A stretch of DNA of 25,671 bases, from IMG/VR virus record IMGVR_UViG_3300037468_000531, positions 1-25,671 of that record; one strand, 5' to 3'. The notes beneath the pieces were generated by a model, which was given only the letters and a program-made list of their open reading frames with translations, did not search any database and was not told the origin of the DNA. Positions within the stretch are counted from its first letter, which is position 1. Each line of letters begins with the position of its first letter. This document shows positions 6,624-12,709 of the stretch, piece by piece. Origin of the DNA: a virus. The translations under genes were made by a program, and so were the position numbers.

Positions 6624-6898
6624 GGTTGCACCTCCCCGACCTGGGGCGCTGGCATTTTGTGGCAGCATTCAGAGCACAAATAATGCCCGTCAGACTCGCA
6701 ATCGGACCAGTCCCCCAGCCTGCACGGACGAGGCTCAAATGCTGGGCACGGGCTGTCCGGGTCGCGGTTGCCCGGCACTCCAACGGGCTTTCTGCCGCTG
6801 GTTTGCATCAGCCTGGCGTAACGGCGATAGGCCCATTTTGCAACTGAAAAATAGGCGTCTGACAGTGTTGGAACTTGCAGCAGCAGCAGCAGCATCAC
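6620..6898 (-). CDS. cysteine-rich putative zinc-binding protein
   Basis: About 92 residues. The C-terminal half carries CPAFEPRPC, DWSDCESDGHYLCSECCHK: five or more cysteines plus a histidine in a zinc-ribbon-like arrangement, similar to small phage and bacterial proteins with a GHYLC core. The start GTG 6898 overlaps the upstream TGA (GTGA) and is followed directly by ATG; both are preceded by GGGGAG. A (CTG) run encodes poly-Leu right after the start. GC content is much higher than in flanking genes. Confidence 0.65.
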   Translation of the reverse strand: MMLLLLLQVPTLSDAYFSVAKWAYRRYARLMQTSGRKPVGVPGNRDPDSPCPAFEPRPCRLGDWSDCESDGHYLCSECCHKMPAPQVGEVQP

Positions 6899-7368
6899 TC
6901 CCCCTCCCCGGCCTGGGGCAGCGGGATGGCGTGGAATGGACGCCAGTGAGCAAATGAAACGTTTCTTACAAATTTAAGGTAGACCAGCTGCCACCTAGCC
7001 ATCGCGCCGGCTGTAGACCATATCCAGAGTCTCCCCTCCGCATCGCAGTCTTCCGGCCCAGGCAGTCGCTCACTAACAGCAATAGGCGTAACTAGGTTCG
7101 ATGGGAGTCCTAGCTCTCCGAATGCCTCCTGCTTAGATGTCTTATCCCTTATGTACCCCAGATTAACATCTCGAATAATTGCAGCAGCAGCAGCCTCGTG
7201 ATTGCCACCATAATATAGTTCGTGTTCAATACAACGGGCCAGGCGCTCTTGTAAACCTTCACTCTCCGGGTAGTGAGGAACTCCCCCTCTACCCACAACT
7301 GGGATTGAAGATTCTGTCTCCAATGGTTGCCCCGACAGGTCGGCGGCTATGTTGTTGCAGTCGTTCAT
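6895..7368 (-). CDS. DUF551-type domain protein, 157 aa
   Basis: The N-terminal part is variable; the middle has LQERLARCIEHELYYGGNHE and an AAAAA stretch encoded by a GCT/GCA run. The C-terminal half has the DUF551 layout: ISV-like VSERLPGPEDCDAEGRLWIW, a central W, then FAHWRPFHAIPLP. DUF551 is widespread in phages and of unknown function. ATGA overlap with the upstream gene (7365-7368). It belongs to the GC-rich block. Confidence 0.7.
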   Translation of the reverse strand: MNDCNNIAADLSGQPLETESSIPVVGRGGVPHYPESEGLQERLARCIEHELYYGGNHEAAAAAIIRDVNLGYIRDKTSKQEAFGELGLPSNLVTPIAVSERLPGPEDCDAEGRLWIWSTAGAMARWQLVYLKFVRNVSFAHWRPFHAIPLPQAGEGE

Positions 7369-8138
7369 TGTACTAGGCTCCAGTCTATGCAGACCGCATC
7401 GTGTAGGGTACCGGCGAGCAGGGCTTCGATGATCGCGTTTTTGGGCAGCCCCGCCATTGCAACCCCCAACTCATAGCGAAGCCGTGGCCCCTGCCCTGCC
7501 TGTCGCGTTGCCACCGGCTCCGGCGCTGGCGCTGCCTGGGTGGCGGGGCGGTTGCGTTTCTTTACAGTGTAGAAAGGATCATCTGCACTGATTGAAAGCT
7601 CAACACCTCCTAATAACCACGATCGAGTCATCCCGCAGTCTCTTTCTTTGAATTGTGCCAGTGACTTAAAAGAGCCAACGTCCAAGCCCCCAGAAAAGCG
7701 GCGAAAATCACGGTCAAAGTATTCACGGGCATCTGGGGCGCAATAGTCCTCTTGCAGGACAATTTCCCAAGTCGGCACCTCCCTCACCTCCGGCGCTGCC
7801 GGGGCGGGCGCGGAGAGCTGCGAGAGCAGTTGCCGTGCCCAATCGATCGCGTCGCCGGCCGGAATGTCACCCAGGGCGGTAGGGCCGTTGGCGTCCCGAT
7901 GCCAGGCGGTTAAGCTGGCCCATAGGTCTACCTCCCCCACCTCCGGCGCTGCCGGGGCGGGCGCGGAGAGCTGCGAGAGCGAGGTAAACTGAAACGCTCG
8001 TACTCCCCGGATACCTCGTAAAAGCGCCTCGGGACGCACCTCCAACCCACGGCCCAGCTGGCTGTAGAAGACATCCAGTAACTGTCTATCAGCATCCTCC
8101 CCTTCGGGATCGATGTAGGCGGCGATGGCGTTGCTCAT
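7365..8138 (-). CDS. hypothetical protein with duplicated Ala/Pro linker, 257 aa
   Basis: Modular: an N-terminal segment, then SQLSAPAPAAPEVGEVDLW (about residue 55), a helical stretch with WHRDANGPTALGDIPAGDA, then a second SQLSAPAPAAPEVREVPTW (about 106). A domain with EYFDRDFRRFSGG and a C-terminal PAPEPVATRQ linker with a short end domain follow. The two linkers come from a 43-bp perfect direct repeat 153 bp apart, so it kept the frame. Strongly GC-rich. ATGA overlaps at both ends. Function unknown. Confidence 0.7.
   Translation of the reverse strand: MSNAIAAYIDPEGEDADRQLLDVFYSQLGRGLEVRPEALLRGIRGVRAFQFTSLSQLSAPAPAAPEVGEVDLWASLTAWHRDANGPTALGDIPAGDAIDWARQLLSQLSAPAPAAPEVREVPTWEIVLQEDYCAPDAREYFDRDFRRFSGGLDVGSFKSLAQFKERDCGMTRSWLLGGVELSISADDPFYTVKKRNRPATQAAPAPEPVATRQAGQGPRLRYELGVAMAGLPKNAIIEALLAGTLHDAVCIDWSLVQ
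7785..7980. repeat. 43-bp perfect direct repeats (7785-7827 and 7938-7980)
   Basis: Both copies begin CACCTCCGGCGCTGCCGGGG and end GAGCTGCGAGAGC. The offset is 153 bp (51 codons), so the duplication, or unequal exchange, stayed in frame within the Ala/Pro-linker gene. Confidence 0.9.
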
Positions 8139-8980
8139 GGTTCCCTCTTAACGGTCTTTTCTTGGAGTAGTGCCTCAAGCTCGGCAATTCTAGCAGCCTG
8201 TTTTTGCACCACGGTAAGCGGCTCAGGCCTTGCCAAAAAAGCATTTCTTGCTTCTTCTTTTGTAGGCCAACTGAACTTTCTTAGGAATTCCGGGTAAAGG
8301 TCGGCGCTTGTTTCCCACTCACCATCTTTGTTTAGATATTTATCAACTTTGCCCGCACATCTTACTACCCACTTTGTTCTCTCACGATTGCAAGCTTCGA
8401 GATATATGCTGCTGGATGGATTCTTAAGGGGGACCCTAAAGACTACAGGTTCTCTTATGTTCTTGTGTGAGGGGTTTCGGATATGTCGAATTAGGTCCAA
8501 AAGAGTGTCCGTAGCATCCATTGATTCCCATTCATCATCTCCGTCGTAACTATTGAGTTCGTGAGTGTAAGTCCAGCGCACTTTGCCATCTCTACTTTCT
8601 TCCAGTTCTCCGTTAATAAGCCACTGATCCTGCTTGTCCAAAAAGCGCAAGAGATCGTCGTCAGTTCTCGTGTCTTGAGATGGTCGGGTAGACTGCGTCT
8701 CAAGCTCGGCAATTCTGGCATCTTGCTTCAAGATGAATGCAGCGGCGCGGCGAAGTAGGCTGGGGGGAACTACGTGACATTGACCAAAGTGATCTAAGCT
8801 GTTAGCCGTCACCCTTAGAGAGCAATCTAGATCTATTAGTTCCTTTTCATCTATTGGGTTCGTTTGGCCCGAAGTCATATCAAGTTCATCCAATAGAGCA
8901 GAGCGGTATTGACCTAGAGACTGAAAACTAATAGCATAGTCATCGTCGGCAATTAGACTTCGAATACTTTCGTTTGCCAT
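8135..8980 (-). CDS. hypothetical protein with two ARIAELE coiled coils, 281 aa
   Basis: Unrecognised. A short coiled coil at about 91-100 (KQDARIAELETQ) and another at the C-terminus (KQAARIAELEALLQEK) bracket a central domain (EWESMDATDTLLDLIRHI; FLRKFSWPTKEEARNAFL). The last part resembles short repeat units seen in phage proteins (WxTKEEAxxAF). First gene of the coupled 6181-8980 block; promoter 13 lies upstream with a leader of about 52 nt. It contains AGA AAG in phase (near 8277) and yet stays open, a useful control for the frameshift question. Confidence 0.75.
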   Translation of the reverse strand: MANESIRSLIADDDYAISFQSLGQYRSALLDELDMTSGQTNPIDEKELIDLDCSLRVTANSLDHFGQCHVVPPSLLRRAAAFILKQDARIAELETQSTRPSQDTRTDDDLLRFLDKQDQWLINGELEESRDGKVRWTYTHELNSYDGDDEWESMDATDTLLDLIRHIRNPSHKNIREPVVFRVPLKNPSSSIYLEACNRERTKWVVRCAGKVDKYLNKDGEWETSADLYPEFLRKFSWPTKEEARNAFLARPEPLTVVQKQAARIAELEALLQEKTVKREP

Positions 8981-9038
8981 GGTGTGGATCGTCAGGTTTG
9001 TTTGATGGTTACTGTTTGCCTTTGACTTTGACTTTGGT

Positions 9039-9067
9039 AGTATAGGGTGGAATCAGGGTCAGCACAA
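9039..9067 (-). promoter_or_regulatory. cassette promoter 13, with leader
   Basis: TTGTGC - 17 bp - TATACT. Unlike most copies it is followed by a leader of about 52 nt before the ATG at 8980, containing the direct repeats CAAAGTCAAAGTCAAAGG. The cassette overlaps the end of the preceding gene, whose TGA is at 9059-9061. Confidence 0.6.
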
Positions 9068-9241
9068 GGGTGGTAACCGAACCTCAGTTTCAATTTCTTC
9101 AGCCAGGGCGGCATCAGCTTTAGCGATTACAGCATCAGCGGTTTTAATGTGATCAGTACCGTCTTCGTGGTAGATCACTCGAATAGCATTTTTCAAGGCT
9201 GCCAGTAGTTCAGAGCACAAGGTCCGAAAGTCATTTTCCAA
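9059..9241 (-). CDS. hypothetical helical protein, 60 aa
   Basis: Mostly helical and acidic: FRTLCSELLAALKNAIRVIY, then DAVIAKADAALAEEIETE. The last residues (VRLPPLC) are encoded by the promoter cassette. It overlaps the end of the upstream gene by 49 nt, unusually long here, but no later start codon is convincing. Function unknown. Confidence 0.6.
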   Translation of the reverse strand: MENDFRTLCSELLAALKNAIRVIYHEDGTDHIKTADAVIAKADAALAEEIETEVRLPPLC

Positions 9242-9435
9242 AGGTCATCATAAGTTTGCTTAGCGGTGTCCTTACGATTGAGGGGGTGATCATCGTCCCA
9301 TTCACCAATTTCTTTTGATTGAATGGACATTACCTTCGGGTAGAGGTGCTTTATGCTCTCGATGAAATACACAATGTCCCCTTCAGGCATGTGCTCGAAG
9401 TCTAATACCAGGATTTCAACTTTGTATGCTTTCAT
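9193..9435 (-). CDS. conserved phage protein MKAYKVEILVLDF, 80 aa
   Basis: Begins MKAYKVEILVLDFEHMPEGD and contains the segment EIGEWDDDHPLN, a combination found in a common small phage protein of unknown function. ATG 9435 is chosen because it overlaps the upstream TGA (ATGA, 9432-9435) and has GGGAG close upstream. The frame is open to GTG 9459, which is less likely. Confidence 0.75.
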   Translation of the reverse strand: MKAYKVEILVLDFEHMPEGDIVYFIESIKHLYPKVMSIQSKEIGEWDDDHPLNRKDTAKQTYDDLWKMTFGPCALNYWQP

Positions 9436-9644
9436 GGTCTCCCACTCGCTTCGTAACACGCTTGATCGTAACCTTCGTCATACATTTCTCGGGCAAACTC
9501 CAGAAGCCCTAGAAAGAGTTTAGATTTTACGACAAATGACGGTGGTTCAATTCTTACTAGGTCACCCATGCCGTCTGTAGCTTACCCATTTCTAATGAAG
9601 CCAAAGTGTTGTCTAGCAATCTCAAAAATTTGTTCGTCGGTCAT
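9432..9644 (-). pseudogene. phage protein gene interrupted by an in-frame TAA
   Basis: One 71-codon frame has a TAA at codon 21 (9582-9584). Before it: MTDEQIFEIARQHFGFIRNG. After it, in the same frame: ATDGMGDLVRIEPPSFVVKS, then LLEFAREMYDEGYDQACYEA. Both ends are typical coupled junctions: the start overlaps the upstream stop (ATGA, 9641-9644) and the end overlaps the next start (ATGA, 9432-9435). So it behaves as one gene in an operon with an ochre codon inside. ATG 9569, five codons after the TAA, could make the 45-aa C-terminal part alone. Readthrough, reinitiation or inactivation are all possible. Confidence 0.6.
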
Positions 9645-10186
9645 TTGGTTTTCGGGCTATAATCAGGAAGTGGCCTCCAGTGCGTTGGAGGGAAAGAATG
9701 TGGCCACCTCATGTATGTTCCGCTCATGGGCCAAACACAATAGGGGTCTGACGTATAGCGAATCCCGTTGCCAACGATAACATCCATAGCAATCACGACG
9801 AACATCGAGTAAGGTTTGTGTTCTTTTGGAGCAGTACTAATCGGGAGCCACTGCTCAGTTTCAGGTACCTCACCATAACCCAAAGTCCCCTCAGCAATCA
9901 TCAGCTCGATGTTAGTCCATACTGACTCTTGAAAAGGGCACTCAACTACCCAATTACCAAGTGAGCTGAGAAGTCCGTAGGGGGCATCTTGCGTTCGTTC
10001 AATAAGTCTCAGCTTAGAACCAACATGGTAGACATAACCAGCTTTTGTTCGGAAAGCCTTTTCAACTACAAGGACATCGCCAGCTTGAGGCAGCCTTTCA
10101 GGGCGAGGGAATTCGGATGAACCATCATTGGCATTCACAACTGAAATGGTGTAGGTTGGTGTGAGGCTTGGTTGGTAGTTTTCCAT
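9641..10186 (-). CDS. two-domain protein with C-terminal DUF551-like domain, leaderless start
   Basis: 181 residues from ATG 10186. The N-terminal half looks like a small beta barrel (PQAGDVLVVEKAF, YHVGSKLRLIE, NWVVECP). The C-terminal half has the DUF551 layout, starting WLPISTAPKEHKPYSMFVVI and ending FPPTHWRPLPDY. Function unknown. The start is defined by cassette promoter 4, whose -10 ends 6 nt before the ATG; the open frame further upstream reads through the cassette and is not used. Confidence 0.75.
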   Translation of the reverse strand: MENYQPSLTPTYTISVVNANDGSSEFPRPERLPQAGDVLVVEKAFRTKAGYVYHVGSKLRLIERTQDAPYGLLSSLGNWVVECPFQESVWTNIELMIAEGTLGYGEVPETEQWLPISTAPKEHKPYSMFVVIAMDVIVGNGIRYTSDPYCVWPMSGTYMRWPHSFPPTHWRPLPDYSPKTK

Positions 10187-10192
10187 AGTTCT

Positions 10193-10221
10193 ATTATGGC
10201 GTTTCTGTCCTGCAAAGACAA
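10193..10221 (-). promoter_or_regulatory. cassette promoter 4
   Basis: TTGTCT - 17 bp - CATAAT, 6 nt, ATG of 9641-10186. The spacer inverted repeat is partly decayed. Upstream (10231-10263) is a long imperfect hairpin bounded by AACCGA and TCGGTT. Confidence 0.65.
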
Positions 10222-10268
10222 GGGGGATAACCGAACCTTTTTGGTGTGCAGAAAGTCGGTTAACCGCC

Positions 10269-10520
10269 CTATCCATCAAAATCCAAAATTTCATTCTTGG
10301 CAACTCGCTTCTCAAGCAACCTTTTCTTTTTGCTGTGTAAGACCTTCGCATAAGAGCAAAGTTTACACCGTGGGTTTCCGCAATCGATCGGGTCTTTGCT
10401 ATAGACCTTGCCAAAGGTGATGCAATCGGGGTTAATGCCATTGTCTAAACTGCCGAGTAATTTCAACCATTTATTCCTCAGGCGCATAGCATGGTGGCGC
10501 CTTCGGGCCGACTTTGCCAT
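10269..10520 (-). CDS. small basic protein with CxxxxCxxC motif, 83 aa
   Basis: Very basic: MAKSARRRHHAMRLRNKW at the start, CGNPRCKLCSYAKVLH in the second half and KKKRLLEKRVAKNE near the end. The cysteine cluster suggests a metal-binding knuckle and the charge suggests nucleic-acid binding, but both are inferences; similar basic proteins are common in phages. Its stop abuts cassette 4. Confidence 0.7.
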   Translation of the reverse strand: MAKSARRRHHAMRLRNKWLKLLGSLDNGINPDCITFGKVYSKDPIDCGNPRCKLCSYAKVLHSKKKRLLEKRVAKNEILDFDG

Positions 10521-10575
10521 TTTGACTCCAAGGGTTCCAGAGTTATAGACAGTCGGTTAAGCTGTCCGGGGGCAA

Positions 10576-10734
10576 TCACCGAAGAAGAAAACCAGAAACT
10601 CCCGACCCAAGTAACGCGCCACCGATAGCACAGAAATTTATACCAGGGGAAACTCCTGGAATTGCGAAGCCAATAACGATTAAGAAGGTTCCAACAGCAA
10701 TTCTAGTTTCGGGTTTGTAAATGAAGGAAGGCAC
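10576..10734 (-). CDS. small membrane protein, 52 aa
   Basis: From GTG 10734 the product is MPSFIYKPETRIAVGTFLIV... ending GVSGFLLR. Two hydrophobic segments (about 14-25 and 34-49) are joined by a Gly/Pro turn (PGVSPG), a hairpin membrane-protein layout. It lies 18 nt after tRNA-Thr(CGU) and is probably cotranscribed with it. The GTG start is the only reasonable one. Function unknown. Confidence 0.55.
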   Translation of the reverse strand: MPSFIYKPETRIAVGTFLIVIGFAIPGVSPGINFCAIGGALLGSGVSGFLLR

Positions 10735-10752
10735 TTTGTAAGAGTAAAGGAA

Positions 10753-10824
10753 AACCCACGACTGGATTCGAACCAGCGACCTGCCGCTTACGAAACGGCT
10801 GCACTACCGCTGTTCTACGTGGGT
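10753..10824 (-). tRNA. tRNA-Thr(CGU)
   Basis: Cloverleaf with acceptor ACCCACG/CGTGGGT, anticodon stem GCCGT/GCGGC, loop TTCGTAA (anticodon CGT, codon ACG) and T-loop TTCGAAT on GCTGG/CCAGT. No encoded CCA. Confidence 0.9.
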
Positions 10825-10826
10825 GT

Positions 10827-10845
10827 GTCCCCTTAATTAGGGGAC
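10827..10845. terminator. hairpin upstream of tRNA-Thr(CGU)
   Basis: Perfect 7-bp stem GTCCCCT/AGGGGAC with loop TAATT, immediately 5' of the tRNA on the minus strand and just after the stop of 10855-11001. It may end that transcript or guide tRNA 5' processing; no U-tract follows. Confidence 0.5.
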
Positions 10846-10854
10846 TGATTCAGT

Positions 10855-11001
10855 TCAGTACAACCCCTCATGGCGAAACTCTGCTTGAATCTGCTTGTAC
10901 ACGCAACGCCGATTGTCAGGTTCTTTCACTTCCGGAAGTTGTGGAGAAAGCTCGCTGAGCAGGCGCACTTCAATGTCCTTGGATTTAATGTTGGGGGTCA
11001 T
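10855..11001 (-). CDS. hypothetical protein, 48 aa
   Basis: Begins MTPNIKSKDIEVRLLSELSP and ends QIQAEFRHEGLY. Unrecognised, soluble, probably helical. It lies 13 nt after the frameshifted gene 11015-11178 and before tRNA-Thr(CGU). The plus-strand open frame across this region has no such operon fit. Confidence 0.6.
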   Translation of the reverse strand: MTPNIKSKDIEVRLLSELSPQLPEVKEPDNRRCVYKQIQAEFRHEGLY

Positions 11002-11014
11002 TTTCTTAAGGAAG

Positions 11015-11178
11015 TTAGGGATTTGACTTTGGACAAGCTTTTTTCAACGCCATTATGGCGGAGAGTGTGTTGCGTATTTCAGTTGGAGTTCGACACCACT
11101 CGAGAGCATTGGAAACTTGTTTGCGGCTGGCACATAACTCTTCCGCCCAGAATCGGAACAGTTCGGCGTCTTTCTCAT
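11015..11178 (-). CDS. hypothetical protein requiring a -1 frameshift, about 54 aa
   Basis: The ATG (11178) overlaps the upstream TGA (ATGA), the usual coupled start. After ATG AGA AAG the zero frame gives an unlikely 41-aa peptide. The -1 frame gives a coherent protein: KDAELFRFWAEELCASRKQV, then LEWCRTPTEIRNTLS, ending ALKKACPKSNP at TAA 11015. The join is at AGA AAG (11170-11175), tRNA-Lys slipping from AAG to AAA. One missing A would look the same. No family recognised. Confidence 0.5.
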
Positions 11179-11465
11179 TCGTGTTGTTTTACACTCTCAC
11201 CCTCGATAGCGGCGCAAAATTCTCGGGTGTAAGCCTGAGTGTCTTCAGTCACACCGAAATTTCCCACGGTCGGAGGGGTGCCTGCAGCATGGAGTGCAAT
11301 CAGTTCGGCTTCCAGTTCCGGGGTGTGGCGTGAACGGGTACGCAAGTACCAAACGGCTGCAGCGCAATCGACGGACACGCCTAGTTCAACTGCAAGATCT
11401 TTCATGTACTGGTTCATTTCCTCGTAGTATTTGTCCTGAACATCATCAAAAGAAGTTGCTGTCAT
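11175..11465 (-). CDS. hypothetical protein, 96 aa
   Basis: From ATG 11465: MTATSFDDVQDKYYEEMNQY, then helical DLAVELGVSVDCAAAVWYL, and a C-terminal TREFCAAIEGESVKQHE. Unrecognised. The ATG overlaps the TGA of the 22-aa reading frame upstream (ATGA) and the stop overlaps the next start. An in-frame TTG at 11507 is a weaker alternative start. Confidence 0.7.
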   Translation of the reverse strand: MTATSFDDVQDKYYEEMNQYMKDLAVELGVSVDCAAAVWYLRTRSRHTPELEAELIALHAAGTPPTVGNFGVTEDTQAYTREFCAAIEGESVKQHE

Positions 11466-11530
11466 TGGTCTACGGGTTGGGTTTGAGGAAAGTTTAAACA
11501 GTTCCAATTTGTTTCTTCAAGGACTCTCAC
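11462..11530 (-). CDS. possible 22-aa microprotein
   Basis: GTG 11530 overlaps the TGA of the upstream gene (GTGA), and its own TGA overlaps the next ATG (ATGA, 11462-11465), so it exactly bridges two coupled genes. The peptide begins MRVLEETNWNCLNF. The case rests on junction geometry only; it may serve to couple translation rather than act as a protein. Confidence 0.4.
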   Translation of the reverse strand: MRVLEETNWNCLNFPQTQPVDQ

Positions 11531-11673
11531 CATAACCTTCCTTCTGAGTCGAGGGCAACCACGTGCTCTCTGGTTGAAGTAACCACTCTGTGTCCTAAAT
11601 CGTTTGTGTACTCAAAGCAGCTCGCAGGTACAACCTCGAAAGACTCTATTTTTTCAGGGGTGTCAGGAAACAT
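11527..11673 (-). CDS. hypothetical protein, 48 aa
   Basis: Begins MFPDTPEKIESFEVVPASCF and ends VVALDSEGRLW; beta-rich in appearance. It starts 2 nt after the stop of the 2H phosphoesterase-like gene (TAA CC ATG) and ends in a GTGA overlap, a strong operon fit. Family unknown. Confidence 0.65.
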   Translation of the reverse strand: MFPDTPEKIESFEVVPASCFEYTNDLGHRVVTSTREHVVALDSEGRLW

Positions 11674-11675
11674 GG

Positions 11676-12068
11676 TTAGTTGAAAGGTGAAAATTCGCAG
11701 ATGAGAGACATCTCAAAGTTTACTGACTCGTAATGATTGGGACCCCGCAACATCTCGTTTGACTCGACAGGGCGAACCCCGGGAATCATAGAGATCGTCA
11801 TATGGGGGTCTTCGTTTTGACAAATGTCTCGGAGTTCCTCAGGAAGTTGCACTTTCAATGCGTGCACTCGGCTGTTAAAGCAGTTTTCGGTAAAGCGAAC
11901 AGTGAAGGCTTCACCTAAGATTCCTTCCGGAATCTCATTCTCATTCACCCCAAACTGTAAAGTTACATGCAAGTGGCGTGCGGCGTTGACGAAGATCGGG
12001 CAAACCGGGAACTCTTGCTCTGGAACGGACAACCAGAGAATTCCACGGCGAGAGGTAGTGCTTTCCAT
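11676..12068 (-). CDS. 2H phosphoesterase-like protein, 130 aa, leaderless start
   Basis: Two H-x-T motifs typical of the 2H phosphoesterase superfamily are present: HLHVTLQFG (about residues 32-40) and PHMTISMIPGVRPVES (about 96-111). This superfamily includes RNA 2',3'-cyclic phosphodiesterases, the cyclic phosphodiesterase part of tRNA ligases and the phage anti-CBASS enzyme Acb1. The second motif with G-V-P-V-S following looks closer to the tRNA-ligase-type enzymes. Length is close to a minimal single domain. The start is fixed by cassette promoter 5 (-10 ends 6 nt before ATG 12068). Likely cytosolic; substrate unknown. Confidence 0.65.
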   Translation of the reverse strand: MESTTSRRGILWLSVPEQEFPVCPIFVNAARHLHVTLQFGVNENEIPEGILGEAFTVRFTENCFNSRVHALKVQLPEELRDICQNEDPHMTISMIPGVRPVESNEMLRGPNHYESVNFEMSLICEFSPFN

Positions 12069-12074
12069 ACATAT

Positions 12075-12103
12075 ACTATAGCGGTTTTGCCGAGCAAAAC
12101 CAA
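12075..12103 (-). promoter_or_regulatory. cassette promoter 5
   Basis: TTGGTT - 17 bp - TATAGT, 6 nt, ATG of 11676-12068. Spacer inverted repeat GGTTTTGC-TCG-GCAAAACC: different bases from copy 1 but the same pairing. Confidence 0.75.
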
Positions 12104-12109
12104 GGGCGA

Positions 12110-12154
12110 GAACCGAACGGGTCGGTTCGGGTAACCGTCCTTTGCGTAGCAAAG
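12110..12154 (-). terminator. cassette 5 stem-loops
   Basis: GAACCGA/TCGGTTC (7 bp, 12110-12128) and CTTTGC-GTA-GCAAAG (12140-12154) lie between the gene ending at 12168 and promoter 5. They probably terminate or insulate; no long U-tract. Confidence 0.5.
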
Positions 12155-12167
12155 ACCGAACCTTCTT

Positions 12168-12431
12168 TCACTTTGAGTCACCCGGCGTGAGTTTGGCAAG
12201 GATGGCCTTACCGATTTGTTGCCAGAGGGTTGACGGGGTTGGTGGTTGAGGCACCCATTGATTTTGGGCTTTGCAGTTCCAGTAATTTTGAAAAATAGGA
12301 AAGTTAACGGTTTTACAATATTCTCCGCAAAGGTTACAAAATCTCCAGTAATTTTGCCTTTCTGGGTCCCTATAGTCTCCAGGGGTGCTATGGCCGCAAG
12401 TAGAGCAGTTTTTGATGGTCGGGTCAGTCAT
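12168..12431 (-). CDS. putative zinc-ribbon protein, 87 aa
   Basis: Two cysteine pairs, CSTCGH (about 9-14) and CNLCGEYC (about 32-39), suggest a treble-clef or zinc ribbon; a third Cys is in YWNCKAQNQWVPQP. The second half is Pro/Gln-rich and ends helical (LWQQIGKAILAKL). The start overlaps the end of the upstream gene by 8 nt. Function unknown. Confidence 0.7.
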   Translation of the reverse strand: MTDPTIKNCSTCGHSTPGDYRDPERQNYWRFCNLCGEYCKTVNFPIFQNYWNCKAQNQWVPQPPTPSTLWQQIGKAILAKLTPGDSK

Positions 12432-12672
12432 TGCTTTCGGCTAGGTAGTGGTACTTCAATTCGGGACCGGGAGTTGAGAAAACACCCCTAAGTGCAACGA
12501 GGGCTTCTCGTTTTGTGTGGAAATAAACATCTGGCCCACAATCTCCATCTACATTTTCCGAATAAAAGGTAGAAAACCACCACCAAAGGAATTTGTGTTC
12601 ACAGTAGAAGCGGCTTTTTTCCTTACCGTTTTCAGAAACGATTTCTTCCCGGATGCGAAATTTTGTTTTCAT
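12424..12672 (-). CDS. hypothetical protein, 82 aa
   Basis: Unrecognised. Beta-rich with an aromatic cluster (HKFLWWWFSTFYSENVDG) and a helical segment TKREALVALRGVF. No Shine-Dalgarno site at ATG 12672. Cotranscribed with the zinc-ribbon gene. Confidence 0.7.
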   Translation of the reverse strand: MKTKFRIREEIVSENGKEKSRFYCEHKFLWWWFSTFYSENVDGDCGPDVYFHTKREALVALRGVFSTPGPELKYHYLAESND

Positions 12673-12709
12673 TTGAATGGTTTATGTAGGTGGTTTCTTA
12701 GCGGGGTGC

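Noticed and set aside
6574-6957. Overlapping frames on both strands in the GC-rich block
   Set aside because: High GC leaves many spurious open frames; only the minus-strand chain with GTGA/ATGA junctions and the Cys-rich motif is consistent.
10870-11333. Long plus-strand open frames
   Set aside because: They lie antisense to three well-coupled minus-strand genes and show no promoter or start signal; no plus-strand gene is supported anywhere in the window.
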